Made by a program: the position numbers and the translations under genes
In this document: positions 31,714-43,004 of the stretch, piece after piece
Layout: every line of letters starts with the position of its first letter
Numbering within the stretch: the stretch's first letter is position 1
Assembly (NCBI GenBank): GCA_020466095.1
Contig: CM035807.1
Location: 62,621,158-62,685,157, forward strand
Length of the DNA: 64,000 nucleotides
Reading direction: 5' to 3'
Source: Chlorops oryzae
Taxonomy: Eukaryota > Arthropoda > Insecta > Diptera > Chloropidae
Notes under the pieces: generated by a model
The model's input: only the letters and a program-made list of their open reading frames with translations
Database searches by the model: none
Told to the model about the DNA's origin: nothing

Positions 31714-32107
31714 TGTAGCGCACTTATTATTACTTCATTGCCGACAGGCACATTTTCATTCCATTATTATTTCTACCCCGCGATAAATGCCTTCTAAGCA
31801 TTCAGTGATCTTTGCATTTTCACATGCATTCCATGGAGCTCATTTATCGGCCACTTGAGCCTATTTGTTTATTCAAGCCGAATCAGCATTTCTCAGGCTC
31901 AACGGAATAAGCCTTATCGCTACCGCCTTCTCCTTTTGTTCGTTTATTATAAATAGCTAACGTAAGCATTATAATTTGTAGCTGTACTTTATTTCTTAGC
32001 TGTACTTTGTTTAAGATCAGAATAAAGAATTCAGTTTTAATTTGGAATTAGAAGAAGCAAGTCTTTTTCATTTAAGCCTCGGGAACAACTTTCATCATTA
32101 CTCCATA
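31714..32107 (+). repeat. 5' LTR (394 bp), TG...TA ends
   Basis: Starts TGTAGCGCAC and ends TTACTCCATA. A TATAAATAG box lies at about 31948-31956 and an AATAAA at about 32021. The PBS follows at once, so the LTR ends in TA rather than the usual CA; the 3' LTR and the TSD agree with this. Confidence 0.93.
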
Positions 32108-32120
32108 TGGCGATCGTGGC
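32108..32120 (+). promoter_or_regulatory. Primer-binding site, tRNA-Arg type
   Basis: TGGCGATCGTGGC immediately after the 5' LTR, similar to that of the minus-strand sister and to PBSs of 412/mdg1 elements. Confidence 0.8.
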
Positions 32121-32805
32121 TTAGAGCCTCGCCACCGCGATTTCAAGCGAATATGAAACAAACAAAAAAAAATAATAAGAAAACAATTTTGAAAGTGCAG
32201 TTTTTCTTTTCAATAAATTAACACTGTGGAACGAATTCAGTGTAATGAAAAAAAAAAACAGTTTTTAAGCCAACAAATCACAAACTAAGCTTTGACGTTT
32301 AATAAAAAAAAAAAAAAAAAGGGAAAATGCTCAAAGTGAATTCTTCTCTTGTTTGACAATGAAAATAAATAGTGAATATTTTTGAGCAATAAACAAAATC
32401 ATTTAAATTAACTTAAAAATCAACGTCTATAATAATACAAAAACAATAAATAACAACAAAATAACAAAAAGACAAAACCGTTAAATTAAAATTCAATTAA
32501 TTGCAATTGAATATAAAGAAGAAGAGACTCAAGCCGAGACTCCATCACCCCCAAAATCAAGTATGGGGTCAGCTTTAAACTATCTACTGTTCAGCCATCT
32601 ATAAACCAACCAACAATCCAGCGATGCGTCCAGCTCCAATCTTTTGTACATAAGATAAGTTTAATCTTTCAAACATTTATTTTACATTATATTTACTGAT
32701 CAATATACTTATTTAAAACCGTTTTTCTCTAAATTATAACAAAATAAAACTAAAGTGAATTTGTACGAATATTTTTTTTAAATCTACTTAAATTAATCAC
32801 CAGAT

Positions 32806-33045
32806 ATGGGTGGACAAAGTTCAAAGATTTCAAAATCACCTGCCAACGTTGTCAATGAAATAGAAATTGACGAAGGTGGGAAAAATAAATTTATTTTATG
32901 TCGAGATAATGCTCCTTATCTTAACAATACTTTCAATTTTAAAATTTATACTCCAAATTTACGGAATGCACAAATCAGCATTAAAAAGAAAATACTTAAC
33001 AAGAGCGCAATCGTTGGACAAGCTTTAATAAATACATTCAAATGA
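32806..33045 (+). pseudogene. Small myristoylation/membrane ORF, frameshifted
   Basis: Begins MGGQSSKISKSPANVVNEI, matching the MGGQ ORF at 14182-14400 of the sister element. The hydrophobic segment expected next is encoded in the +1 frame at about 32914-32960 (leucine/isoleucine-rich) followed by a basic tail (KSALKRKYLTR). The shift lies in the G/A run at about 32877-32884. The annotated frame after that point is therefore not the ancestral one. A single-base sequencing error in a homopolymer is an alternative. Confidence 0.7.
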
Positions 33046-33210
33046 AATAACTAAAGCCTTAGAAAGTTCGTGCCTCTGAGTCTGAATTTCTTTTCTTTCT
33101 TTTTTTTTCTCTCCCTTTCATTTGCTTGTGGATTTTTTTTTTTAGAAATCTCATTTTACAGTAAGCCCCGAATAATGCTCCGATATTGAATCTTTCAATT
33201 TTTTTGGGTC

Positions 33211-34464
33211 ATGTCAATAACATGGCAACCCATATACACAGAATTATTTAAGAAAAAACTAATTTTTGAAAAAACTTATAAATGCCTTAATAAACCAATT
33301 CAGCCTACACTACCAACACAGATAAAACATTTTACGGTGTTGTGCGAACAATATAACAGCATAAGACAGATTCTCTTCGATAACCTCAATAAGCTTGCTG
33401 CAAGAGAGCAAAGTATCTCGAAAGACATATTTTTCTTTATAAAGCATAAACTTAATACAATTTTTAGTAAATATAAAATAAAGGCAAGGTGCCCCGATAC
33501 ATACAAGGCTCCTTTGAAACTTGATATTGAACATCTTTTGAAACAAAGTTCACAGAAGTTTGAAGAGGAGAGTGATCAAGAGATCCTTTCCCTTACTGAA
33601 TTTTTTGAATCACTTAACTTTAACGAGACGAAAGAAACTACAATCATGGCCAACACAATAACAGATTTCTTGAATAGCGCAGCAAAACTTTTACCGGATT
33701 TCGACGGAAATTCCGAAAATTTACAGGGTTTTCTTGATGCGATTCAACTTGTTAATTTGGTTAAAGGAACTCATGAAGAGGTAGCCGTGAAATTAGTAAA
33801 AACGAAGTTGAAAGGTGTAGCTCGTACACTCATATCTAATGAATCAACCTTGGATGAGGTGTCCGAAAGATTGAAGTCTGCAGTAAAAGGTGAAACACCT
33901 AAAGTCCTACAAGCAAAGTTGATGGCTGCACGCCAAAATTCAAAATCTGCTAATTCTTACATAAAAGAAATTGAGGACTTAACTAAATCCTTAACAGCCG
34001 CATATATTGGAGACGGTATGTCTCCAAATATGGCAGAAAAATATTCAACGGATACAGCCGTTAGATCACTTGTCAAAAACGCCTCAAATGAACGCGTTAA
34101 AATTATAATGGATAGTGGTACTTTCACTTCCATGAACGATGTGGTTGCAAAATTTGTGGATTCTAACACAAACACAACAAATGCTTCAGTAAATCACATT
34201 TACTCACGTCCGCCACGCAACAATCATTGGTATCGTGGTCGAGGGCAAAGACAATTTAATAGAGGTAACAGAGGTTACAATTCCTATCGCGGTCAATCAC
34301 GCCAATTTTATAACAATAGTTACCATAACAATTTTAATCGTGGAAGAGGTTATGGACGCCATAATAATTACTCCAACAACCGAGGTGGCGCACCAGGTAA
34401 CACAACTACCTCAAACCGCGCCAGAGTTGTAACAACGGAGGAAAACGAGACCTCCTCCCAGTAG
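33211..34464 (+). CDS. gag: gag of the 412-like element
   Basis: 417 codons. The N-terminal region (FEKTYKCLNKPIQPTLPTQ) matches the sister gag. An acidic linker (EEESDQEILSLTEFFE) precedes the capsid-like helical part from about residue 148 (TITDFLNSAAKLLPDFDG ... VKLVKTKLKGVARTLI ... AYIGDGMSPNMAEKYS). The C-terminus (about residues 335-400) is an Arg/Gly/Asn/Tyr-rich RGG-type tail (YRGRGQRQFNRGNRGY) and there is no CCHC zinc knuckle. Gag forms the virus-like particle and binds RNA; here the RGG tail probably does the latter (inference). Start codon: first ATG of the ORF, in a weak context. Confidence 0.93.
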   Translation: MSITWQPIYTELFKKKLIFEKTYKCLNKPIQPTLPTQIKHFTVLCEQYNSIRQILFDNLNKLAAREQSISKDIFFFIKHKLNTIFSKYKIKARCPDTYKAPLKLDIEHLLKQSSQKFEEESDQEILSLTEFFESLNFNETKETTIMANTITDFLNSAAKLLPDFDGNSENLQGFLDAIQLVNLVKGTHEEVAVKLVKTKLKGVARTLISNESTLDEVSERLKSAVKGETPKVLQAKLMAARQNSKSANSYIKEIEDLTKSLTAAYIGDGMSPNMAEKYSTDTAVRSLVKNASNERVKIIMDSGTFTSMNDVVAKFVDSNTNTTNASVNHIYSRPPRNNHWYRGRGQRQFNRGNRGYNSYRGQSRQFYNNSYHNNFNRGRGYGRHNNYSNNRGGAPGNTTTSNRARVVTTEENETSSQ

Positions 34465-37400
34465 ATAAAATTACTGGGAGGATAAATATTGCAAACTTTA
34501 AAGACTTAAATTATATAAACAATGCTAATGACAAACATATTTTTCATTTAAATCTTAATCTTAATAGTTACATAAAAGTAAAAACTACTCTAAATAATGA
34601 ATATAATTTTTTCCTAGTGGACACAGGTGCCGACATTTCTTTGATTAAAATTAATAAAATAGCAAATTTAAAATATCTAAATCAATCCTACACAACAAAT
34701 ATTTCGGGAATAGGGTCCGATGTGGTCCGATCATGTGGAAGGATAACAACTGACCTCAGAATAAATAAATATTTACTGCAACATGATTTTCATGTAGTGC
34801 AGAATGATTTTCCGATCCCTTATGACGGAATAATTGGATTGGATTTCATAAAAAAGTATAATTGTGTATTAGAATATCAAAACGAAAGCGGAAAGGATGT
34901 TTTTCACATAAGACCGGAGGAACTTCAAGAAGAATTGGCAATTGAAATTTTGGATGGAGCAGACACCAGAATTCTCTCCATACCAGCACGCTCCGAAGTG
35001 ATCAGAAAGATTTCTGTAGATTCAAAGTATAATGAGATTTTTGTCCCAAATCAAGAACTAGCCAGTGGAATTTTTATATCTAATACAATAGCATCCAAAA
35101 CAAGCCCATACGTTAGAGTCATAAATACTAACTCTTCAAATTCAATTTTAACAAACACAAAAATAAAATATGAAAATTTATCAAATTTTAACATTTTTAC
35201 TACCACGAAAATTTGTTCGAATAATCAAGAAATTTTGAATAAACTTACAAAAAACTTCCCACCACATGTTGAATCTGATCTGACAAAATTGTGTAAGGAA
35301 TATATCGATATATTTGCATTGGAAACCGATCCTATTAGCACAAACAATTTCTATAAGCAAAAATTAAGATTGTCAGATCCCGAACCAGTTTTCATAAAGA
35401 ATTACCGTATACCTCATTCACAAAAAGAGGAAATAACAAAACAAGTTCAAAAAATGTCAAAGGATGGAATTATAGAACCATCAATATCAAATTATAACAG
35501 TCCGATTTTACTAGTCCCAAAAAAATCATTACCTAATAGTAATGAAAAGCGATGGCGACTGGTCATAGACTACCGCCAAATCAACAAAAAGCTCATTTCA
35601 GACAAATTTCCTCTCCCTCGTGTTGATGATGTACTCGACCAATTGGGCCGAGCTAAATACTTTTGTTGCCTCGACCTTGTGTCGGGTTTCCACCAGATTG
35701 AGCTGCAGAAAGAATCGCGCGAGATTACTTCTTTTTCCACAGACAAGGGTTCCTTCCAATTCACTAGACTTCCATATGGACTTAAAGTAGCCCCAAACTC
35801 ATTCCAGAGAATGATGAATTTAGCCTTTTCAGGCCTATCACCCTCTCAGTGTTTCATCTATATGGATGATCTAATTGTTATAGGATGTTCGATTAAACAC
35901 ATGATCAAAAACTTAAAGGACGTTTTTAAGGCATGTAGACATGCAAACCTCAAACTACATCCGGAAAAGTGCACATTCTTCAATCACGAAGTGACATATT
36001 TGGGCCATAAGTGCACAAGTGAAGGAATCTTACCTGATAACTCAAAATTTAAAATTATCAAAGAATACCCTCGCCCCAAAAACGCTGATGAAACGCGACG
36101 TTTTGTAGCTTTCTGTAACTACTACAGAAGATTTATTCCACAATTCACCCACTATTCAATTCATCTGTCACGTTTAACGCGAAAAAAAGTACCATTCTTA
36201 TGGACAAGGGAATGTGAAAACGCTTTTGATTATCTCAAAAATTCGCTTCTAAGCCCAAGAGTTTTGAAATACCCAGATTTTGATAAATTGTTCTGTATCA
36301 CAACCGACGCCAGTAAATTGGCGTGTGGTGCTGTTCTGAGCCAGGAATATGACGGAATACAACTTCCGATTGCTTTTGCAACCAGAGCTTTAACCACAGG
36401 TGAATCTCACAAGACACCAATTGAACAGGAGTTATTGGCCATACACTGGGCCGTTAAATATTTTAGGCCATACATTTATGGAAAAAAATTCCTTATCAAA
36501 ACAGACCACAAACCTTTAACTTATTTATATTCTTTAAAAAACCCCTCTTCCAAGTTGACTCGAATGCGACTAGACTTGGAAGAATACGATTTCACCATTG
36601 AACACATTAAAGGTAAAAACAACTGCAGTGCCGACGCCCTTTCTCGAATAGATTTCAAAGATTTAATTACCACAACCCGTCATACAAATTTAATATCTAC
36701 AAGGTCAAAAACGAAGACCATTCCACAAACACCCAGTTTAGAAAATGAAGAGAATAAAACACTTCTCAATGTTCCTTGTTTTGAATGTCTGAACCCAGAT
36801 GAGGTAAAAAAATATACATTGCTAAAGTTCGAAGTCTACCGCGATAAACCAAGGTTTATCTTTAAAAAAGGAAGAAGAACTCTAGCAAAAGCACCAATAA
36901 ATGACTGTTTCGTTAATGGGAAATTAGATTTAAATTTATTATTCCCAAGGCTAATTAAAGAAGCCAACGAACTAGAAATTGATAAAATAAAAATACATGC
37001 GCATGACGATTTACTTCAATTAGTTGAAATAAATACATTCAAAGAGTACTCAAATAAGAAATTAAAAGGCCTAAAAGATAGAAAAATAAAAATCGCGATA
37101 CTACCAAAAATAAAATATATCATCGATGATAACGAAAAACACAGACTGTTACAAAAATATCACGATGATCCCATTACTGGAGGTCATCCTGGTACAACAA
37201 GACTATTGAAAAAATTAAGGAAATATTATTATTGGAAAAACATCACTAAGGATGTTAAAAAATATGTAAAAAATTGCGAGGATTGCAAAAAAAAAAATAA
37301 AACGCAATCAAAAACTAAATCACCATTAATAATAACACCAACACCCATTCAAGCATTTGACAGAGTCCTAATAGATACAGTGGGACCATTACCTAAAACA

Positions 37401-38168
37401 ATTTCTCAGTATGAATACGCACTAACAATGGTGTGTGACTTAACCAAGTATCTGGTTACAGTCCCAATTAAAGACAAAAGTGCAAAAACCACAGCGCGAG
37501 CTATTTTCGACAATTTTGTCCTGATTTACGGACCAATGAAAACTGTTATCACAGACATGGGAACAGAATTCAGGAATAAGGTTTTGGAAGAACTATATGC
37601 GTTGTTAAAGATAAAGTCTGTCACATCAACCCCGTACCACCATCAAACGCTAGGTGCGATTGAAAGGAGTCACAGAACCCTAAACGAGTACCTACGATCA
37701 TATGTTTCCACCGACAAATCCGACTGGGACGAATGGATAAAATATTTCACGTATTGCTACAATACAACACCGTCCAGCTCCCACGGATATTGTCCCTTTG
37801 AGTTAGTATTCGGTAAAATTCCAAATGACTTTGATTTTGTTAAAGACAGCACTATCGATCCACTATATAACATAGATTCAATAGCAAAAGAAACGAAATT
37901 CCGACTCCAAACGGCAAATGCAAGAGCTCATGAACTTTTAAGGCATAACAAACTTAAACAGAAAAATTTTTATGATGCTAAAACTGTCGACCGAACACTC
38001 AGAATTGGTGATCTGGTTTACGTAGACAACCCAGCAGGTCACAAATTGGACAACCTATTTAAGGGTCCATTTAAAATTGTAAACATAGAAAAAAATAATA
38101 ATTATACCATCGAAGTAAGTAAAAATAAAAATATTAAAGTCCATAAGGATAGACTTAGATTAAGCTAG
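34440..38168 (+). CDS. pol: pol of the 412-like element: protease, RT, RNase H, integrase
   Basis: The frame is open across the gag stop, one base back (-1) relative to gag, from about 34440, so it is probably made as a gag-pol fusion by frameshifting. Domains: aspartic protease LVDTGADISLIK; RT with WRLVIDYRQINKKL, YFCCLDLVSGFHQIEL and YMDDLIVIG; RNase H with TTDASKLACGAVLSQ, IEQELLAIHWAV and TDHKPLTYL; integrase HHCC finger (H..DPITGGHPG, CEDCKKK), catalytic D in LIDTVGPLP, D in ITDMGTEF, E in GAIERSHRTL; GPF-type C-terminal motif LDNLFKGPFKIV. All catalytic residues I can identify are present. No env follows; pol ends 243 bp before the PPT. Confidence 0.96.
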   Translation, partial: GKRDLLPVDKITGRINIANFKDLNYINNANDKHIFHLNLNLNSYIKVKTTLNNEYNFFLVDTGADISLIKINKIANLKYLNQSYTTNISGIGSDVVRSCGRITTDLRINKYLLQHDFHVVQNDFPIPYDGIIGLDFIKKYNCVLEYQNESGKDVFHIRPEELQEELAIEILDGADTRILSIPARSEVIRKISVDSKYNEIFVPNQELASGIFISNTIASKTSPYVRVINTNSSNSILTNTKIKYENLSNFNIFTTTKICSNNQEILNKLTKNFPPHVESDLTKLCKEYIDIFALETDPISTNNFYKQKLRLSDPEPVFIKNYRIPHSQKEEITKQVQKMSKDGIIEPSISNYNSPILLVPKKSLPNSNEKRWRLVIDYRQINKKLISDKFPLPRVDDVLDQLGRAKYFCCLDLVSGFHQIELQKESREITSFSTDKGSFQFTRLPYGLKVAPNSFQRMMNLAFSGLSPSQCFIYMDDLIVIGCSIKHMIKNLKDVFKACRHANLKLHPEKCTFFNHEVTYLGHKCTSEGILPDNSKFKIIKEYPRPKNADETRRFVAFCNYYRRFIPQFTHYSIHLSRLTRKKVPFLWTRECENAFDYLKNSLLSPRVLKYPDFDKLFCITTDASKLACGAVLSQEYDGIQLPIAFATRALTTGESHKTPIEQELLAIHWAVKYFRPYIYGKKFLIKTDHKPLTYLYSLKNPSSKLTRMRLDLEEYDFTIEHIKGKNNCSADALSRIDFKDLITTTRHTNLISTRSKTKTIPQTPSLENEENKTLLNVPCFECLNPDEVKKYTLLKFEVYRDKPRFIFKKGRRTLAKAPINDCFVNGKLDLNLLFPRLIKEANELEIDKIKIHAHDDLLQLVEINTFKEYSNKKLKGLKDRKIKIAILPKIKYIIDDNEKHRLLQKYHDDPITGGHPGTTRLLKKLRKYYYWKNITKDVKKYVKNCEDCKKKNKTQSKTKSPLIITPTPIQAFDRVLIDTVGPLPKTISQYEYALTMVCDLTKYLVTVPIKDKSAKTTARAIFDNFVLIYGPMKTVITDMGTEFRNKVLEELYALLKIKSVTSTPYHHQTLGAIERSHRTLNEYLRSYVSTDKSDWDEWIKYFTYCYNTTPSSSHGYCPFELVFGKIPNDFDFVKDSTIDPLYNIDSIAKETKFRLQTANARAHELLRHNKLKQKNFYDAKTVDRTLRIGDLVYVDNPAGHKLDNLFKGPFKIVNIEKNNNYTIEVSKNKNIKVHKDRLRLS

Positions 38169-38410
38169 AATAACTCTTCATATATGTATATATAATATAT
38201 AAACACAAAATTTTTTTTTTAACCGGATGACGATCCAAATGAAATAATAAATACTTACAAAAATATAGCTATAGAATATTTTCTTTTAATAAACATAGAC
38301 ACATTTATATAAATCAAATAAATAAAATAATGAAAAAAAAATTATATATGTAAAAAAAAAAAATTTTTTTTTGATCCTGTCATCCATTAACTGTATAACA
38401 GGATCATTTT

Positions 38411-38422
38411 CAAGGGGGAAGG
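38411..38422 (+). promoter_or_regulatory. Polypurine tract
   Basis: caagggggaagg abuts the 3' LTR; it primes plus-strand DNA synthesis. Confidence 0.85.
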
Positions 38423-38816
38423 TGTAGCGCACTTATTATTACTTCATTGCCGACAGGCACATTTTCATTCCATTATTATTTCTACCCCGCGATAAATGCC
38501 TTCTAAGCATTCAGTGATCTTTGCATTTTCACATGCATTCCATGGAGCTCATTTATCGGCCACTTGAGCCTATTTGTTTATTCAAGCCGACTCAGCATTT
38601 CTCAGGCTCAACGGAATAAGCCTTATCGCTACCGCCTTCTCCTTTTGTTCGTTTATTATAAATAGCTAACGTAAGCATTATAATTTGTAGCTGTACTTTA
38701 TTTCTTAGCTGTACCTTGTTTAAGATCAGAATAAAGAATTCAGTTTTAATTTGGAATTAGAAGAAGCAAGTCTTTTTCATTTAAGCCTCGGGAACAACTT
38801 TCATCATTACTCCATA
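38423..38816 (+). repeat. 3' LTR (394 bp)
   Basis: Same length as the 5' LTR. Differences noted: GCCGACTC versus GCCGAATC and GTACCTTG versus GTACTTTG. Followed by TSD CAAG. Confidence 0.95.
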
Positions 38817-38855
38817 CAAGGGTGCATGGAGTGCACCCACCGAGTTAACGATCAG

Positions 38856-41519
38856 CTAGGAAAGCTGAGTTGATGGATGTGCATGGATTGCACTTGCTGT
38901 TGTAGAACGATTTATAATTGCTGGCCGGTCATTTCTTTTCAATCTCGAAAAGTACGAAGTGTTCGATAATCCACGGGCAAGTGGATTTACATGTCTGCGC
39001 AATTTATTGAAGTATTTCTCTTTGATATTGGTGAACTCTGTTTTAACCAGTTGTACATTGAGCTCTTTATGGATCCGTTCATTCGAAACAAACCAAGGAG
39101 CTCCTGTTATAGTCCTTAGGATCTTGGACTCTGCTCTTTGCAGGATTTCTATATTCAAAGAGCTGGCATTTCCATACAATTGTAAATACGTCCATATTGG
39201 TTTTATAACTTGGTTGTATAGAAGGATTTTATATTCAAGCTTTAGAGGAGAGCGGCTATTTATTAACCAGTGCAGGCTGTTGGCTTTAAGCTTCATTTGG
39301 GTTCTCCTGGCTTCAATATGCTAACGCCATGTCAGTCTTTTGTCCAAATGAATACCGAGATATGTGACTTCCTCACATTGTGGGATGCGTACATTATTAA
39401 GGAAAATGTCTGGAGAAGCTTTTCTATTGAGCGTGAAATTAATGTGTTGACATTTAGGCTCATTAATTTTGATACGCCATTTAGATAACCAGCTTTGAAT
39501 TTCGCTCAAGTGATCTTGGAGCTGAGAAGTTGCGATACTTTTGTCCTTGTGCCGACTAAGTACCGCTGTATCATCAGCAAATGTTGAAATCCTAATTCTA
39601 TCGTTATTTGGAATATCTGCTGTGTATACAAGGTAAAGAAAAGGCCGAACAACACTCTCTTGGGGGACTCCCGCCTTTATTTGAAAGGTTTTTGTAATAA
39701 ATGAGTTATGTCTTACTTGAAACGTTCTATGTTTTAAGTATGACTCAAAGATCGCGTGAAAATTAAAGGGAAGTAATCTTCTGATTTTATTTAACAGTCC
39801 GTCATGCCAAACTTTATCGAACGCTTGTTGCACATCAAGGAATACTGCAGAGCAGTACTCCCGATTTTCATAGGCAAGTCTTATTTCATTTGTAATCCGA
39901 TTAACTTGTTCAATAGTACCGTGTTGTTTTCTAAACCCGAATTGATATGGAGTGATAATGTTCTGCTCTTGCAGATAGGGTGTTAATTTAGCTATGAGTA
40001 ACTTTTCGAATAATTTTGAGAGACACGGCAGAAGGCTAATTGGTCTATAAGAGGATGTTTGGGTAGGATCTTTACCTGGCTTAGGCACCATTTTAATAAC
40101 CGACCGTTTTCATTCTTTTGGGAAGTAGCTGAATTCAATAAGTGCATTAAATAAGACTGTTAAAAATTTTACTGCTACGGATGGTATATTTTTTAACATT
40201 TTTGGAGTGACAAGATCATGTCCCGGGGCTTTTTTGTAGACAAGTTCATTTTTTATGATACTGGCAATTTCTCTTGAACTGATTTGCATCGAAATTCTAC
40301 GAGTGTTTTCGGACAAAGTTGGGAGAATATGCTCAGCATTGCTCGGATTCGGTTGGAATACTTTATTGAGGTGTAAAGCAAAAACCATAGCTTTTTCTTC
40401 ATCTGAGCGCGCCCATCCACTGTTGAGACACCGAGCGGGTGTTTCACTCTGTACTGGAGTCTTCATAGAGCGGCTTGTTAACCACAAGGAACTACGATTT
40501 GAGCCTCTTGGCATAAGGTTCTCGACAAAGTTGCGGGTTTTAGATTCTTTCTCCCTATTTAAACTTGCTCTTAGCTTTTTTTCTACTTCTTTTAGCTTTT
40601 TTTTGGCTAACGGAGAACGGACCCGCTGCCATTCGCGCCTGGATCTTCGTTTTTCTGCGATGAGATTTTCGATTTTCCTATTGGATAAGGCTTTTTTGTT
40701 CTATATTTAGTATGAGGAGTCGATCTTTGCGCTGCTGATGCCAAATAAGAGTCAAAAACAGTTACGGCATCATCAATATGATCAATGCTTTCAATTTAAT
40801 AGTTGGTATGAATATGCGCACTGCTGTGCTTTTTGTATTTTAACTAATTTGTGCCTGCATCTGTTAAGCTGGGTGGGCGTTCTACTGGTTCCGGATAGTT
40901 GTTCAAAACGAATACAACTGTGGAATGATCTGAGGAGAGGTCGGATGTTGCTTTTGCAGATATATGCTCTCTTGCAATACCTTTAGTTATACCGAAATCT
41001 AAGAGGTCTGGAATTTTTTGGAGATCTGTTGGCCAATAAGTTGGCTGTTTGGGAGATACAAAGTCTATAGAATTGTTTTTATTGACAATTGCCTTGTATA
41101 ATTGCATTATAGTCTCCTGCTGCTAGGAATTTATCACCTAATGTCTTAAAGAAGTCTAAGAACATTTTTTCGGTTATGCTAATACGAGGTGGGCAATAAA
41201 TCGCCGATAAAACCAGATTTTTGCCTCTCACTATTTCGCAAAGCGTTGTTGCCTGAAGGAAATCATAACTGTACGAGTCTAGAAAAAAATGTTGTATTCT
41301 TCTACGAATAAGTACACCCGTGCCTTCATGTGCCTTGCCATCTGGGTGGTTGGTTTGATAAAATATATATCCGGGGATTGAGAAGAAAGTTTTGTTTGTA
41401 AAATGTGTTTCAGAGAGAAGCATAACGTCAACTTCTTCCTGATTTAAGAAATTCTGAATTTCTTGCTTATGCTTGGGTAACCCGTTCGAATTCCAGGCAC
41501 AAATTTTTAGGAAATTCAT
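38856..41519 (-). pseudogene. Jockey ORF2: AP endonuclease and reverse transcriptase, broken
   Basis: Endonuclease from 41519 (MNFLKICAWNSNGLPKH, VMLLSETHF, NHPDGKAHEGTGVLIRRR, AIYCPPRISITE, LAAGDYNA), a shift near 41090, PTYWPTDLQKIPDLLDFGI and DLSSDHSTVVF (to 40844), a basic linker, then RT at 40091-39321 (SYRPISLLPCLSKLFEKLL, FGFRKQHGTIEQVNRIT, VFLDVQQAFDKVWHDGLL, STFADDTAVLSRH, TYLGIHLDKRLTWR) and the thumb/C-terminus to 38856. PQGS of the RT reads PQES. At least three frame breaks. Confidence 0.9.
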
Positions 41520-41575
41520 ATTTTAGCCAAAAGTGCTGTCATTAATTGTGTTTGCATTTGCACAATTCTGCCGAG

Positions 41576-43004
41576 TTAGCTTTGCATTGTTTGCATAAAA
41601 CTTTGAGTTAGAGTAGATATCATTATCTCAAGATTACTGTTATTGTTAGTTGGAGCACTAATAGGGGTCGCGGGTTTTAGTGCAGTTGCATAAGAAACTC
41701 CTGGAGTTACAGGGTTCAAATTAAGGTTGTGAGAGGATAATGGTACCGAAACATTAATATTTTTTGTAGGATTACGAGCTGATTCTTTTTTAATATTGAT
41801 TCGTTTTTTCATATCTTGATAAACTAGACAACGTCTGAAATTTGCTGAATGATTTCCATCGCAGTTACTACATTTAAGTTAATTGCGATCATTTTTTGAT
41901 TTTTTGTCCAAATTCTTGGCAGTTGGCACATTGTATAGGACCATTTCTTTTATGTGGCTCTTCTACCGTTATTTTACGATGCAGCATGAACTGAATATTG
42001 TATGTAGGATGGATTTCGTTTTTTTTTAAGCTTTAAGTTGTCCGCCAACAGATCAACTTTAAACATAGGCTGAGGAATTTTAGCTTTGTTAAATATATTT
42101 ATAGCCGATCTTGCGTGAAAACCATTCTTTTCTAGCGCACTCTTTATTTCGTTTGTGTCAACATCTGATTCAATACCTTTGATCACCACTATAATACCTT
42201 TGCTGCTCTTCAGCTGGTATATGTAAAAAATTTTATTCGCTTCTTCAAACTCTTTTACAACTTTTTGGTAACTACCTTCCATGTTTGTTTGAATTTTAGT
42301 TTCATGGATATTACCCCTAGTTAAGGGAACTACGTAAAGGTTGCTATTGCCTAATTAATTAGCTAATTCGGCAACAAGTGCATTCGAGCTCTGCTTGCGC
42401 AAATAGATTGGGGGCGGTTTAAGTACTTTTTTTGGTTGATTTTTTGCTGAATTTTTATCAGAAATTGCAGCAAGTGGAGCGAACCGACTACCAATTAGTC
42501 TTTCTTGAGAAGCAGGAGCTTCCATTTTATTAAGTTTGGCCCTCTTGTCATTTTTTGCGGAAGGGCTTCTTTTCCTCTTCGTAATATTAATATAACGGTG
42601 CATACCGATTAGCACCGCCTGCTGCTTGTGTTGCTCTTTATTCATTTCAGCAACTATTGGATTTTGTTTGGACGAATTAAGTTCAATTACATCTCTAGGA
42701 AGAGCGTCCAAAAGGGAATTCGGTAAAATACTCCTAGGAGTGTTGTTAGGGCTATTTTTATTAACGCTAAGAGAAGTAATTCCACTGGCAGAGTTCGATC
42801 TCTTTCTTTCGAACTGGATTTTTATATTTTTGAATTGGCTATACCTGGCTGTTCACTTGTAGGCTGGTCCAGATTGTCACCATGTTGTGCACTTTTCCTA
42901 CTGGGAATTAGTAAATTTTCCCTACCGGGATGTTGATTAAGCCCAGCTTTTAACTGGTTCGTGTCGCAGCTATTCGATGCTGGACTGTGTCCGATTGGCA
43001 TCAC
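41576..43004 (-). pseudogene. Jockey ORF1 (gag-like), broken
   Basis: Pieces in order: MMPIGHSPASNSCDTNQLK (43004), a Lys-rich segment NITKRKRSPSAKNDKRAK (42600), in-frame TAA at about 42355, then KGIIVVIKGIESDVDTNEI and RSAINIFNKAKIPQPMFKVDL (PRE_C2HC-type domain, 42282-41974). Zinc-knuckle remnants (QCANCQEFG on the minus strand near 41920) follow, then PVTPGVSYATALKPATP (41700). ORF1 binds LINE RNA. Shifts and stops disable it. Confidence 0.8.

Larger units (their letters stand above)
31714..38816 (+). mobile_element. Full-length, apparently intact 412/mdg1-clade LTR retrotransposon
   Basis: 7103 bp with two 394-bp LTRs that differ at about two positions, flanked by CAAG (31710-31713, 38817-38820). 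Removing it restores the jockey 74-bp repeat (ggattgcaag|ggtgcatgg). Internal order: PBS, leader, small MGGQ ORF (frameshifted), gag, pol in an overlapping frame, PPT. Gag and pol are uninterrupted. This is the youngest large element in the window by LTR identity and may still be capable of movement, apart from the small ORF lesion. Confidence 0.95.
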
